Below, piece by piece: positions 1 to 15,900 of a stretch of DNA of 64,000 bases. The translations under genes and the position numbers were made by a program. Positions within the stretch are counted from its first letter, which is position 1, and each line of letters starts with the position of its first letter. Under the pieces are notes generated by a model, which made no database searches, was not told the origin of the DNA, and saw nothing but the letters and a program-made list of their open reading frames with translations. Origin of the DNA: Eledone cirrhosa (lineage: Eukaryota; Mollusca; Cephalopoda; Octopoda; Eledonidae); contig OZ024759.1 of NCBI GenBank assembly GCA_964016885.1, positions 2,369,001 to 2,433,000 on the forward strand, given 5' to 3'.

Positions 1-3000
1 TAACATGACACAGTCTATATTAGTAACATGACAAAGTCTATATTAGTAGCATGACAAAGTCTGTATTAGTAACATGACAGTCTATATTAGTAACATGACA
101 AAGTCTATATTAGTAGCATGACACAGTCTATATTAGTAACATGACACAGTCTATATTAGTAGCATGACAAAGTCTATATTAGTAACATGACACAGTCTAT
201 ATTAGTAGCATGACACAGTCTATATTAGTAACATGACAAAGTCTATATTAGTAACATGACAAAGTCTATATTAGTAACATGACAAAGTCTATATTAGTAA
301 CATGACAAAGTCTATATTAGTAGCATGACAAAGTCTATATTAGTAACATGACAAAGTCTATATTAGTAACATGGCAAAGTCTATATTAGTAACATGACAA
401 AGTCTATATTAGTAACATGACAGTCTATATTAGTAACATGACACAGTCTATATTAGTAACATGACAAAGTCTATATTAGTAACATGACAAAGTCTATATT
501 AGTAACATGACAAAGTCTATATTAGTAACATGACAAAGTCTATATTAGTAGCATGACAAAGTCTATATTAGTAACATGACAAAGTCTATATTAGTAACAT
601 GACAAAGTCTATATTAGTAACATGACACAGTCTATATTAGTAACATGACAAAGTCTATATTAGTAGCATGACAAAGTCTATATTAGTAACATGACAAAGT
701 CTATATTAGTAACATGACAAAGTCTATGTTAGTAACATGACAAAGTCTATATTAGTAGCATGACAAAGTCTATATTAGTAACATGACAAAGTCTATATTA
801 GTAACATGACAAAGTCTATATTAGTAACATGACACAGTCTATATTAGTAACATGACAAAGTCTATATTAGTAGCATGACAAAGTCTATATTAGTAACATG
901 ACAAAGTCTATATTAGTAACATGACAAAGTCTATATTAGTAACATGACAAAGTCTATATTAGTAACATGACACAGTCTATATTAGTAACATGACAAAGTC
1001 TATATTAGTAGCATGACAAAGTCTGTATTAATAACATGACAGTCTATATTAGTAACATGACAAAGTCTATATTAGTAACATGACAAAGTCTATATTAGTA
1101 ACATGACAAAGTATATATTAGTAACATGACAAAGTCTATATTAGTAACATGACAAAGTCTATATTAGTAACATGACACAGTCTATATTAGTAACATGACA
1201 AAGTCTATATTAGTAACATGACAAAGTCTATATTAGTAACATGACAAAGTATATATTAGTAACATGACAAAGTCTATATTAGTAACATGACACAGTCTAT
1301 ATTAGTAACATGACAAAGTCTATATTAGTAGCATGACAAAGTCTGTATTAGTAACATGACAGTCTATATTAGTAACATGACAAAGTCTATATTAGTAACA
1401 TGACAAAGTCTATATTAGTAGCATGACAAAGTCTATATTAGTAACATGACAAAGTCTATATTAGTAACATGACAAAGTCTATATTAGTAACATGACACAG
1501 TCTATATTAGTAACATGACAAAGTCTATATTAGTAGCATGACAAAGTCTATATTAGTAACATGACAAAGTCTATATTAGTAACATGACAAAGTCTATATT
1601 AGTAACATGACAAAGTCTATATTAGTAACATGACACAGTCTATATTAGTAACATGACAAAGTCTATATTAGTAACATGACAAAGTCTATATTAGTAACAT
1701 GACACAGTCTATATTAGTAACATGACAAAGTCTATATTAGTAGCATGACAAAGTCTGTATTAGTAACATGACAGTCTATATTAGTAACATGACAAAGTCT
1801 ATATTAGTAGCATGACACAGTCTATATTAGTAACATGACACAGTCTATATTAGTAACATGACACAGTCTATATTAGTAACATGACACAGTCTATATTAGT
1901 AACATGACAAAGTCTATATTAGTAGCATGACAAAGTCTGTATTAGTAACATGACAGTCTATATTAGTAACATGACAAAGTCTATATTAGTAGCATGACAC
2001 AGTCTATATTAGTAACATGACACAGTCTATATTAGTAGCATGACAAAGTCTATATTAGTAACATGACACAGTCTATATTAGTAGCATGACACAGTCTATA
2101 TTAGTAACATGACAAAGTCTATATTAGTAACATGACAAAGTCTATATTAGTAACATGACAAAGTCTATATTAGTAACATGACAAAGTCTATATTAGTAGC
2201 ATGACAAAGTCTATATTAGTAACATGACAAAGTCTATATTAGTAACATGACAAAGTCTATATTAGTAACATGACAGTCTATATTAGTAACATGACACAGT
2301 CTATATTAGTAACATGACAAAGTCTATATTAGTAACATGACAAAGTCTATATTAGTAACATGACAAAGTCTATATTAGTAACATGACAAAGTCTATATTA
2401 GTAGCATGACAAAGTCTATATTAGTAACATGACAAAGTCTATATTAGTAACAATACAAAGTCTATATTAGTAACATGACACAGTCTATATTAGTAACATG
2501 ACAAAGTCTATATTAGTAGCATGACAAAGTCTATATTAGTAACATGACAAAGTCTATATTAGTAACATGACAAAGTCTATGTTAGTAACATGACAAAGTC
2601 TATATTAGTAGCATGACAAAGTCTATATTAGTAACATGACAAAGTCTATATTAGTAACATGACAAAGTCTATATTAGTAACATGACACAGTCTATATTAG
2701 TAACATGACAAAGTCTATATTAGTAGCATGACAAAGTCTATATTAGTAACATGACAAAGTCTATATTAGTAACATGACAAAGTCTATATTAGTAACATGA
2801 CAAAGTCTATATTAGTAACATGACACAGTCTATATTAGTAACATGACAAAGTCTATATTAGTAACATGACAAAGTCTATATTAGTAACATGACACAGTCT
2901 ATATTAGTAACATGACAAAGTCTATATTAGTAGCATGACAAAGTCTGTATTAGTAACATGACAGTCTATATTAGTAACATGACAAAGTCTATATTAGTAA

Positions 3001-6000
3001 CATGACAGTCTATATTAGTAACATGACAAAGTCTATATTAGTAGCATGACACAGTCTATATTAGTAACATGACACAGTCTATATTAGTAGCATGACAAAG
3101 TCTATATTAGTAACATGACACAGTCTATATTAGTAGCATGACACAGTCTATATTAGTAACATGACAAAGTCTATATTAGTAACATGACAAAGTCTATATT
3201 AGTAACATGACAAAGTCTATATTAGTAACATGACAAAGTCTATATTAGTAGCATGACAAAGTCTATATTAGTAACATGACAAAGTCTATATTAGTAACAT
3301 GGCAAAGTCTATATTAGTAACATGACAAAGTCTATATTAGTAACATGACAGTCTATATTAGTAACATGACACAGTCTATATTAGTAACATGACAAAGTCT
3401 ATATTAGTAACATGACAAAGTCTATATTAGTAACATGACAAAGTCTATATTAGTAACATGACAAAGTCTATATTAGTAGCATGACAAAGTCTATATTAGT
3501 AACATGACAAAGTCTATATTAGTAACATGACAAAGTCTATATTAGTAACATGACACAGTCTATATTAGTAACATGACAAAGTCTATATTAGTAGCATGAC
3601 AAAGTCTATATTAGTAACATGACAAAGTCTATATTAGTAACATGACAAAGTCTATGTTAGTAACATGACAAAGTCTATATTAGTAACATGACAAAGTCTA
3701 TATTAGTAACATGACAAAGTCTATATTAGTAACATGACACAGTCTATATTAGTAACATGACAGTCTATATTAGTAACATGACAGTCTACATTAGTAACAT
3801 GACACAGTCTATATTAGTAACATGACAAAGTCGATATTAGTAACATGACAATGTCTATATTTGTAACATGACAAAGTCTATATTAGTAAAATAACACAGT
3901 CTATATTAGTAACATGACAAAGTCTATATTAGTAACATGGCAAAGTCTATATTATAACATGACAAAGTCTATATTAGTAACATGACAAAGTCTATATTAG
4001 TAACATGACACAGTCTATATTAGTAACATGACAAAGTCTATATTAGTAACATGACAAAGTCTATATTAGTAACATGACAAAGTCTATATTAGTAACATGA
4101 CAAAGTCTATATTAGTAGCATGACAAAGTCTATATTAGTAACATGACAAAGTCTATATTAGTAACATGACAAAGTCTATATTAGTAACATGACACAGTCT
4201 ATATTAGTAACATGACAAAGTCTATATTAGTAGCATGACAAAGTCTATATTAGTAACATGACAAAGTCTATATTAGTAACATGACAAATTCTATATTAGT
4301 AACATGACAAAGTCTATATTAGTAACATGACAAAGTCTATATTAGTAACATGACACAGTCTATATTAGTAACATGACAGTCTATATCAGTAACATGACAG
4401 TCTACATTAGTAACATGACAAAGTCGATATTAGTAACATGACAATGTCTATATTAGTAACATGACAAAGTCTATATTAGTAACATGACAAAGTCTATATT
4501 AGTAACATGACAAAGTCTATATTAGTAACATGACACAGTCTATATTAGTAACATGCCAAAGTCTATATTAGTAGCATGACAAAGTCTATATTAGTAACAT
4601 GACAAAGTCTATATAATAACATGACAAAGTCTATATTAGTAACATGACAAAGTCTATATTAGTAACATGACACAGTCTATATTAGTAACATGACAGTCTA
4701 TATTAGTAACATGACAGTCTACATTAGTAACATGACACAGTCTATATTAGTAACATGACAAAGTCGATATTAGTAACATGACAATGTCTATATTAGTAAC
4801 ATGACAAAGTCTATATTAGTAACATGACAAAGTCTATATTAGTAACATGACAAAGTCTATATTAGTAACATGACAAAGTATATATTAGTAACATGACAAA
4901 GTCTATATTAGTAACATGACACAGTCTATATTAGTAACATGACAAAGTCTATATTAGTAGCATGACAAAGTCTGTATTAGTAACATGACAGTCTATATTA
5001 GTAACATGACAAAGTCTATATTAGTAACATGACAAAGTCTATATTAGTAGCATGACAAAGTCTATATTAGTAACATGACAAAGTCTATATAAGTAACATG
5101 ACAAAGTCTATATTAGTAACATGACACAGTCTATATTAGTAACATGACAAAGTCTATATTAGTAGCATGACAAAGTCTATATTAGTAACATGACAAAGTC
5201 TATATTAGTAACATGACAAAGTCTATATTAGTAACATGACAAAGTCTATATTAGTAACATGACACAGTCTATATTAGTAACATGACAAAGTCTATATTAG
5301 TAACATGACAAAGTCTATATTAGTAACATGACACAGTCTATATTAGTAACATGACAAAGTCTATATTAGTAGCATGACAAAGTCTGTATTAGTAACATGA
5401 CAGTCTATATTAGTAACATGACAAAGTCTATATTAGTAGCATGACACAGTCTATATTAGTAACATGACACAGTCTATATTAGTAATATGACACAGTCTAT
5501 ATTAGTAAGATGACAAAGTCTATATTAGTAACATGACACAGTCTATATAAGTAACATGACAAAGTCTATATTAGTATCATGACACAGTCTATATTAGTAA
5601 CATGACACATTCTATATTAGTAACATGACAAAGTCTATATTAGTAGCATCACACAGTCTATATTAATAACATGACAAAGTCTATATTAGTAACATGACAA
5701 AGTCTATATTAGTAACATGACAAAGTCTATATTAGTAACATGACAAAGTCTATATTAGTAACATGACAGTCTATATTAGTAACATGACACAGTCTATATT
5801 AGTAACATGACACAGTCTATATTAGTAACATGACAAAGTCTATATTAGTAACATGACAAAGTCTATATTAGTAACATGACACAGTCTATATTAGTAGCAT
5901 GACAAAGTCTATATTAGTAACATGACACAGTCTATATTAGTAGCATGACACAGTCTATATTAGTAACATGACAAAGTCTATATTAGTAACATGACAAAGT

Positions 6001-6164
6001 CTATATTAGTAACATGACAAAGTCTATATTAGTAACATGACAAAGTCTATATTAGTAGCATGACAAAGTCTATATTAGTAACATGACAAAGTCTATATTA
6101 GTAACATGGCAAAGTCTATATTAGTAACATGACAAAGTCTATATTAGTAACATGACACAGTCTA
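1..6164. repeat. Satellite domain 1 (left part of array)
   Basis: Mixed AAAG and ACAG units with several marker variants. The unusual unit TAAAATAACACAG occurs at about 3881 and recurs 3,700 bp later at about 7581. TATGTT at about 3653 and ATGGCA at about 3299 recur with the same 3,700-bp spacing (about 7353 and 6999), so the right half of this domain is one higher-order copy of the following block. Left of 3 kb there are shorter internal repeats; for example TATGTT units lie at about 725 and 2578. The clustered GACAGTC plus TACATT pair first appears near 3.77 kb. The left end is outside the window. Confidence 0.75.
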
Positions 6165-9100
6165 TATTAGTAGCATGACAAAGTCTATATTAGTAACATG
6201 ACAAAGTCTATATTAGTAGCATGACACAGTCTATATTAGTAACATGACAAAGTCTATATTAGTAACATGACAGTCTATATTAGTAACATGACACAGTCTA
6301 TATTAGTAACATGACACAGTCTATATTAGTAACATGAGACAGTCTATATTAGTAACATGACAAAGTCTATATTAGTAACATGACACAGTCTATATTAGTA
6401 ACATCACACAGTCTATATTAGTAACATGACAAAGTCTATATTAGTAACATGACACAGTCTATATTAGTAACATGACACAGTCTATATTAGTAGCATGACA
6501 AAGTCTATGTTAGTAACATGACACAGTCTATATTAGTAGTATCACACAGTCTATATTAGTAACATGACAAAGTCTATATTAGTAACATGACAAAGTCTAT
6601 ATTAGTAACATGACAAAGTCTATATTAGTAACATGACAAAGTCTATATTAGTAACATGACAGTCTATATTAGTAACATGACACAGTCTATATTAGTAACA
6701 TGACACAGTCTATATTAGTAACATGACACAGTCTATATTAGTAACATGACAAAGTCTATATTAGTAACATGACACAGTCTATATTAGTAGCATGACAAAG
6801 TCTATATTAGTAACATGACACAGTCTATATTAGTAGCATGACACAGTCTATATTAGTAACATGACAAAGTCTATATTAGTAACATAACAAAGTCTATATT
6901 AGTAACATGACAAAGTCTATATTAGTAACATGACAAAGTCTATATTAGTAGCATGACAAAGTCTATATTAGTAACATGACAAAGTCTATATTAGTAACAT
7001 GGCAAAGTCTATATTAGTAACATGACAAAGTCTATATTAGTAACATGACAGTCTATATTAGTAACATGACACAGTCTATATTAGTAACATGACAAAGTCT
7101 ATACTAGTAACATGACAAAGTCTATATTAGTAACATGACAAAGTCTATATTGGTAACATGACAAAGTCTATATTAGTAGCATGACAAAGTCTATATTAGT
7201 AACATGACAAAGTCTATATTAGTAACATGACAAAGTCTATATTAGTAACATGACACAGTCTATATTAGTAACATGACAAAGTCTATATTAGTAGCATGAC
7301 AAAGTCTATATTAGTAACATGACAAAGTCTATATTAGTAACATGACAAAGTCTATGTTAGTAACATGACAAAGTCTATATTAGTAACATGACAAAGTCTA
7401 TATTAGTAACATGACAAAGTCTATATTAGTAACATGACACAGTCTATATTAGTAACATGACAGTCTATATTAGTAACATGACAGTCTACATTAGTAACAT
7501 GACACAGTCTATATTAGTAACATGACAAAGTCGATATTAGTAACATGACAATGTCTATATTAGTAACATGACAAAGTCTATATTAGTAAAATAACACAGT
7601 CTATATTAGTAACATGACAAAGTCTATATTAGTAACATGGCAAAGTCTATATTATAACATGACAAAGTCTATATTAGTAACATGACAAAGTCTATATTAG
7701 TAACATGACACAGTCTATATTAGTAACATGACAAAGTCTATATTAGTAACATGACAAAGTCTATATTAGTAACATGACAAAGTTTATATTAGTAACATGA
7801 CAAAGTCTATATTAGTAGCATGACAAAGTCTATATTAGTAACATGACAAAGTCTATATTAGTAACATGACAAAGTCTATATTAGTAACATGACACAGTCT
7901 ATATTAGTAACATGACAAAGTCTATATTAGTAGCATGACAAAGTCTATATTAGTAACATGACAAAGTCTATATTAGTAACATGACAAATTCTATATTAGT
8001 AACATGACAAAGTCTATATTAGTAACATGACAAAGTCTATATTAGTAACATGACACAGTCTATATTAGTAACATGACAGTCTATATCAGTAACATGACAG
8101 TCTACATTAGTAACATGACAAAGTCGATATTAGTAACATGACAATGTCTATATTAGTAACATGACAAAGTCTATATTAGTAACATGACAAAGTCTATATT
8201 AGTAACATGACAAAGTCTATATTAGTAACATGACACAGTCTATATTAGTAACATGCCAAAGTCTATATTAGTAGCATGACAAAGTCTATATTAGTAACAT
8301 GACAAAGTCTATATTAGTAACATGACAAAGTCTATATTAGTAACATGACAAAGTCTATATTAGTAACATGACACAGTCTATATTAGTAACATGACAGTCT
8401 ATATTAGTAACATGACAGTCTACATTAGTAACATGACACAGTCTATATTAGTAACATGACAAAGTCGATATTAGTAACATGACAATGTCTATATTAGTAA
8501 CATGACAAAGTCTATATTAGTAACATGACAAAGTCTATATTAGTAACATGACAAAGTCTATATTAGTAACATGACAAAGTATATATTAGTAACATGACAA
8601 AGTCTATATTAGTAACATGACACAGTCTATATTAGTAACATGACAAAGTCTATATTAGTAGCATGACAAAGTCTGTATTCGTAACATGACAGTCTATATT
8701 AGTAACATGACAAAGTCTATATTAGTAACATGACAAAGTCTATATTAGTAGCATGACAAAGTCTATATTAGTAACATGACAAAGTCTATATTAGTAACAT
8801 GACAAAGTCTATATTAGTAACATGACACAGTCTATATTAGTAACATGACAAAGTCTATATTAGTAGCATGACAAAGTCTATATTAGTAACATGACAAAGT
8901 CTATATTAGTAACATGACAAAGTCTATATTAGTAACATGACAAAGTCTATATTAGTAACATGACAAAGTCTATATTAGTAACATGACACAGTCTATATTA
9001 GTAACATGACAGTCTATATTAGTAACATGACAGTCTACATTAGTAACATGACACAGTCTATATTAGTAACATGACAAAGTCGATATTAGTAACATGACAA

Positions 9101-12100
9101 TGTCTATATTAGTAACATGACAAAGTCTATATTAGTAACATGACAAAGTCTATATTAGTAGCAGGACAAAGTCTATATTAGTAACATGACAAAGTCTATA
9201 TTAGTAACATGACAAAGTCTATATTAGTAACATGACACAGTCTATATTAGTAACATGACAAAGTCTATATTAGTAGCATGACAAAGTCTATATTAGTAAC
9301 ATGACAAAGTCTATATTAGTAACATGACAAAGTCTATATTAGTAACATGACAAAGTCTATATTAGTAACATGACAAAGTCTATATTAGTAACATGACACA
9401 GTCTATATTAGTAACATGACAGTCTATATTAGTAACATGACAGTCTACATTAGTAACATGACACACTCTATATTAGTAACATGACACAGTCTATATTAGT
9501 AGCATGACAAAGTCTATATTAGTAACATGACACAGTCTATATTAGTAGCATGACACAGTCTATATTAGTAACATGACAAAGTCTATATTAGTAACATGAC
9601 AAAGTCTATATTAGTAACATGACAAAGTCTATATTAGTAACATGACAAAGTCTATATTAGTAGCATGACAAAGTCTATATTAGTAACATGACAAAGTCTA
9701 TATTAGTAACATGGCAAAGTCTATATTAGTAACATGACAAAGTCTATATTAGTAACATGACACAGTCTATATTAGTAGCATGATAAAGTCTATATTAGTA
9801 ACATGACAAAGTCTATATTAGTAGCATGACACAGTCTATATTAGTAACATGACAAAGTCTATATTAGTAACATGACAGTCTATATTAGTAACATGACACA
9901 GTCTATATTAGTAACATGACACAGTCTATATTAGTAACATGATACAGTCTATATTAGTAACATGACAAAGTCTATATTAGTAACATGACACAGTCTATAT
10001 TAGTAACATGACACAGTCTATATTAGTAACATGACAAAGTCTATATTAGTAACATGACACAGTTTATATTAGTAACATGACACAGTCTATATAAGTAGCA
10101 TGACAAAGTCTATGTTAGTAACATGACACAGTCTATATTAGTAGCATCACACAGTCTATATTAGTAACATGACAAAGTCTATATTAGTAACATGACAAAG
10201 TCTATATTAGTAACATGACAAAGTCTATACTAGTTACATGACAGTCTATATTAGTAACATGACACAGTCTATATTAGTAACATGACAAAGTCTATATTAG
10301 TAACATGACAAAGTCTATATTAGTAACATGACAAAGTCTATATTAGTAACATGACAAAGTCTATATTAGTAACATGACAAAGTCTATATTAGTAACATGA
10401 CACAGTCTATATTAGTAACATGACAAAGTCTATGTTAGTAACATGACAAAGTCTATATTAGTAGCATGACAAAGTCTATATTAGTAACATGACAAAGTCT
10501 ATATTAGTAACATGACACAGTCTATATTAGTAACATGACAGTCTATATTAGTAACATGACAGTCTACATTAGTAACATGACACAGTCTATATTAGTAACA
10601 TGACAAAGTCGATATTAGTAACATGACAATGTCTATATTAGTAACATGACAAAGTCTATATTAGTAACATGACACAGTCTATATTAGTAACATGACAAAG
10701 TCTATATTAGTAACATGGCAAAGTCTATATTTTAACATGACAAAGTCTATATTAGTAACATGACAAAGTCTATATTAGTAACATGACACAGTCTATATTA
10801 GTAACATGACAAAGTCTATATTAGTAACATGACAAAGTCTATATTAGTAACATGGCAAAGTCTATATTAGTAACATGACAAAGTCTATATTAGTAACATG
10901 ACAAAGTCTATATTAGTAGCATGACAAAGTCTATATTAGTAACATGACAAAGTCTATATTAGTAACATGACAAAGTCTATATTAGTAACATGACACAGTC
11001 TATATTAGTAACATGACAAAGTCTATATTAGTAGCATGACAAAGTCTATATTAGTAACATGACAAAGTCTATATTAGTAACATGACAAAGTCTATATTAG
11101 TAACATGACAAAGTCTATATTAGTAACATGACAAAGTCTATATTAGTAACATGACACTGTCTATATTAGTAACATGACAGTCTATATTAGTAACATGACA
11201 GTCTACATTAGTAACATGACACAGTCTATATTAGTAACATGACAAAGTCGATATTAGTAACATGACAATGTCTATATTAGTAACATGACAAAGTCTATAT
11301 TAGTAACATGACAAAGTCTATATTAGTAACATGACAAAGTCTATATTAGTAACATGACAAAGTCTATATTAGTAGCATGACAAAGTCTATATTAGTAACA
11401 TGACAAAGTCTATATTAGTAACATGACAAAGTCTATATTAGTAACATGACAAAGTCTATATTAGTAACATGACAAAGTCTATATTAGTAACATGACACAG
11501 TCTATATTAGTAACATGACAGTCTATATTAGTAACATGACAGTCTACATTAGTAACATGACACAGTCTATAATAGTAACATGACAAAGTCGATATAAGTA
11601 ACATGACAAAGTCTATATTAGTAACATGACAAAGTCTATATTAGTAACATGACAAAGTCTATATTAGTAACATGACAAAGTCTATATTAGTAACATGACA
11701 CAGTCTATATTAGTAACATGACACAGTCTATATTAGTAGCATGACAAAGTCTATATTAGTAACATGACACAGTCTATATTAGTAACATGACAAAGTCTAT
11801 ATTAGTAACATGACACAGTCTATATTAGTAACATGACAAAGTCTATATTAGTAGCATGACAAAGTCTATATTAGTAGCATGACAAAGTCTATATTAGTAG
11901 CATGACAAAGTCTATATTAGTAACATGACAAAGTCTATATTAGTAACATGACAACGTCTATATTAGTAACATGACACAGTCTATATTAGTAACATGACAC
12001 AGTCTATATTAGTAGCATGACAAAGTCTATATTAGTAACATGACACAGTCTATATTAGTAACATGACACAGTCTATATTAGTAACATGACACAGTCTATA

Positions 12101-12986
12101 TTAATAGCATGACAAAGTCTATATTAGTAACATGACACAGTCTATATTAGTAACATGACAAAGTCTATATTAGTAACATGACACAGTCTATATTAGTAAC
12201 ATGACAAAGTCTATGTTTGTAGCATGACAAAGTCTATATTAGTAGCATGACAAAGTCTATATTAGTAGCATGACAAAGTCTATATTAGTAACATGACAAA
12301 GTCTATATTAGTAACATGACAAAGTCTATATTAGTAACATGACACAGTCTATATTAGTAGCATGACACAGTCTATATTAGTAACATGACAAAGTCTATAT
12401 TAGTAGCATGACAAAGTCTATATTAGTAACATGACACAGTCTATATTAGTAACATGACAAAGTCTATATTAGTAACATGACAAAGTCTATATTAGTAACA
12501 TGACACAGTCTATATTAGTAACATGACAATGTCTATATTAGTAACATGACAAAGTCTATATTAGTAACATGACACAGTCTATATTAGTAACATGACACAG
12601 TCTATATTAGTAACATGACACAGTCTATATTAGTAACATGACACAGTCTATATTAGTAACATGACACAGTCTATATTTGTAACATGACAAAGTCTATATT
12701 AGTAACATGACAAAGTCTATATTAGTAACATGACAAAGTCTATATTAGTAACATGACACAGTCTATATTAGTAACATGACACAGTCTATATTAGTAACAT
12801 GACACAGTCTATATTAGTAACATGACAAAGTCTATATTAGTAGCATGACAAAGTCTATATTAGTAGCATGACAAAGTCTATATTAGTAGCATGACAAAGT
12901 CTATATTAGTAACATGACAGTCTATATTAGTAACATGACAAAGTCTATATTAGTAGCATGACAAAGTCTATATTAGTAACATGACA
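6165..12986. repeat. Satellite block copied again at 23875-33276
   Basis: This 6.8-kb stretch of variant units reappears in the same order further right. The first part (6165 to about 9005) matches at +17,710 bp. The part from 6406 to 12986 matches at +20,290 bp, because the right-hand copy contains an extra 2,580-bp duplication. Shared markers include TATGTT followed by a TAGTATCACAC unit (6491), TAAAATAACACAG (7581), GTTTATATT (10061) and GACAACGTC (11941). Differences are few: I saw single-base changes near 7783, 10731, 11157 and 11596. Homology stops abruptly at 12987/33277. Confidence 0.85.
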
Positions 12987-15900
12987 AAGTCTATATTAGT
13001 AGCATGACACAGTCTATATTAGTAACATGACAAAGTCTATATTAGTAACATGACAGTCTATATTAGTAACATGACACAGTCTATATTAGTAACATGACAC
13101 AGTCTATATTAGTAACATGAGACAGTCTATATTAGTAACATGACAAAGTCTATATTAGTAACATGACACAGTCTATATTAGTAACATCACACAGTCTATA
13201 TTAGTAACATGACAAAGTCTATATTAGTAACATGACACAGTCTATATTAGTAACATGACACAGTCTATATTAGTAGCATGACAAAGTCTATGTTAGTAAC
13301 ATGACACAGTCTATATTAGTAGTATCACACAGTCTATATTAGTAACATGACAAAGTCTATATTAGTAACATGACAAAGTCTATATTAGTTAAATGACAAA
13401 GTCTATATTAGTAACATGACAAAGTCTATATTAGTAACATGACAGTCTATATTAGTAACATGACACAGTCTATATTAGTAACATGACACAGTCTATATTA
13501 GTAACATGACACAGTCTATATTAGTAACATGACACAGTCTATATTAGTAACATGACAAAGTCTATATTAGTAACATGACACAGTCTATATTAGTAGCATG
13601 ACAAAGTCTATATTAGTAACATGACACAGTCTATATTAGTAGCATGACACAGTCTATATTAGTAACATGACAAAGTCTATATTAGTAACATAACAAAGTC
13701 TATATTAGTAACATGACAAAGTCTATATTAGTAACATGACAAAGTCTATATTAGTAGCATGACAAAGTCTATATTAGTAACATGACAAAGTCTATATTAG
13801 TAACATGGCAAAGTCTATATTAGTAACATGACAAAGTCTATATTAGTAACATGACAGTCTATATTAGTAACATGACACAGTCTATATTAGTAACATGACA
13901 AAGTCTATACTAGTAACATGACAAAGTCTATATTAGTAACATGACAAAGTCTATATTGGTAACATGACAAAGTCTATATTAGTAGCATGACAAAGTCTAT
14001 ATTAGTAACATGACAAAGTCTATATTAGTAACATGACAAAGTCTATATTAGTAACATGACACAGTCTATATTAGTAACATGACAAAGTCTATATTAGTAG
14101 CATGACAAAGTCTATATTAGTAACATGACAAAGTCTATATTAGTAACATGACAAAGTCTATGTTAGTAACATGACAAAGTCTATATTAGTAACATGACAA
14201 AGTCTATATTAGTAACATGACAAAGTCTATATTAGTAACATGACACAGTCTATATTAGTAACATGACAGTCTATATTAGTAACATGACAGTCTACATTAG
14301 TAACATGACACAGTCTATATTAGTAACATGACAAAGTCTATATTAGTAGCATGACAAAGTCTATATTAGTAACATGACAAAGTCTATATTAGTAACATGA
14401 CAAAGTCTATATTAGTAACATGACAAAGTCTATATTAGTAACATGACAAAGTCTATATTAGTAACATGACACAGTCTATATTAGTAACATGACAGTCTAT
14501 ATTAGTAACATGACAGTCTACATTAGTAACATGACACAGTCTATATTAGTAACATGACAAAGTCGATATTAGTAACATGACAATGTCTATATTAGTAACA
14601 TGACAAAGTCTATATTAGTAACATGACAAAGTCTATATTAGTAACATGACAAAGTCTATATTAGTAACATGACAAAGTCTATATTAGTAGCATGACAAAG
14701 TCTATATTAGTAACATGACAAAGTCTATATTAGTAACATGACAAAGTCTATATTAGTAACATGACAAAGTCTATATTAGTAACATGACAAAGTCTATATT
14801 AGTAACATGACACAGTCTATATTAGTAACATGACAGTCTATATTAGTAACATGACAGTCTACATTAGTAACATGACACAGTCTATAATAGTAACATGACA
14901 AAGTCGATATTAGTAACATGACAAAGTCTATATTAGTAACATGACAAAGTCTATATTAGTAACATGACAAAGTCTATATTAGTAACATGACAAAGTCTAT
15001 ATTAGTAACATGACACAGTCTATATTAGTAACATGACACAGTCTATATTAGTAGCATGACAAAGTCTATATTAGTAACATGACACAGTCTATATTAGTAA
15101 CATGACAAAGTCTATATTAGTAACATGACACAGTCTATATTAGTAACATGACAAAGTCTATATTAGTAGCATGACAAAGTCTATATTAGTAGCATGACAA
15201 AGTCTATATTAGTAGCATGACAAAGTCTATATTAGTAACATGACAAAGTCTATATTAGTAACATGACAACGTCTATATTAGTAACATGACACAGTCTATA
15301 TTAGTAACATGACACAGTCTATATTAGTAGCATGACAAAGTCTATATTAGTAACATGACACAGTCTATATTAGTAACATGACACAGTCTATATTAGTAAC
15401 ATGACACAGTCTATATTAATAGCATGACAAAGTCTATATTAGTAACATGACACAGTCTATATTAGTAACATGACAAAGTCTATATTAGTAACATGACACA
15501 GTCTATATTAGTAACATGACAAAGTCTATGTTTGTAGCATGACAAAGTCTATATTAGTAGCATGACAAAGTCTATATTAGTAGCATGACAAAGTCTATAT
15601 TAGTAACATGACAAAGTCTATATTAGTAACATGACAAAGTCTATATTAGTAACATGACACAGTCTATATTAGTAGCATGACACAGTCTATATTAGTAACA
15701 TGACAAAGTCTATATTAGTAGCATGACAAAGTCTATATTAGTAACATGACACAGTCTATATTAGTAACATGACAAAGTCTATATTAGTAGCATGACAAAG
15801 TCTATATTAGTAGCATGACAAAGTCTATATTAGTAGCATGACAAAGTCTATATTAGTAACATGACAAAGTCTATATTAGTAACATGACAAAGTCTATATT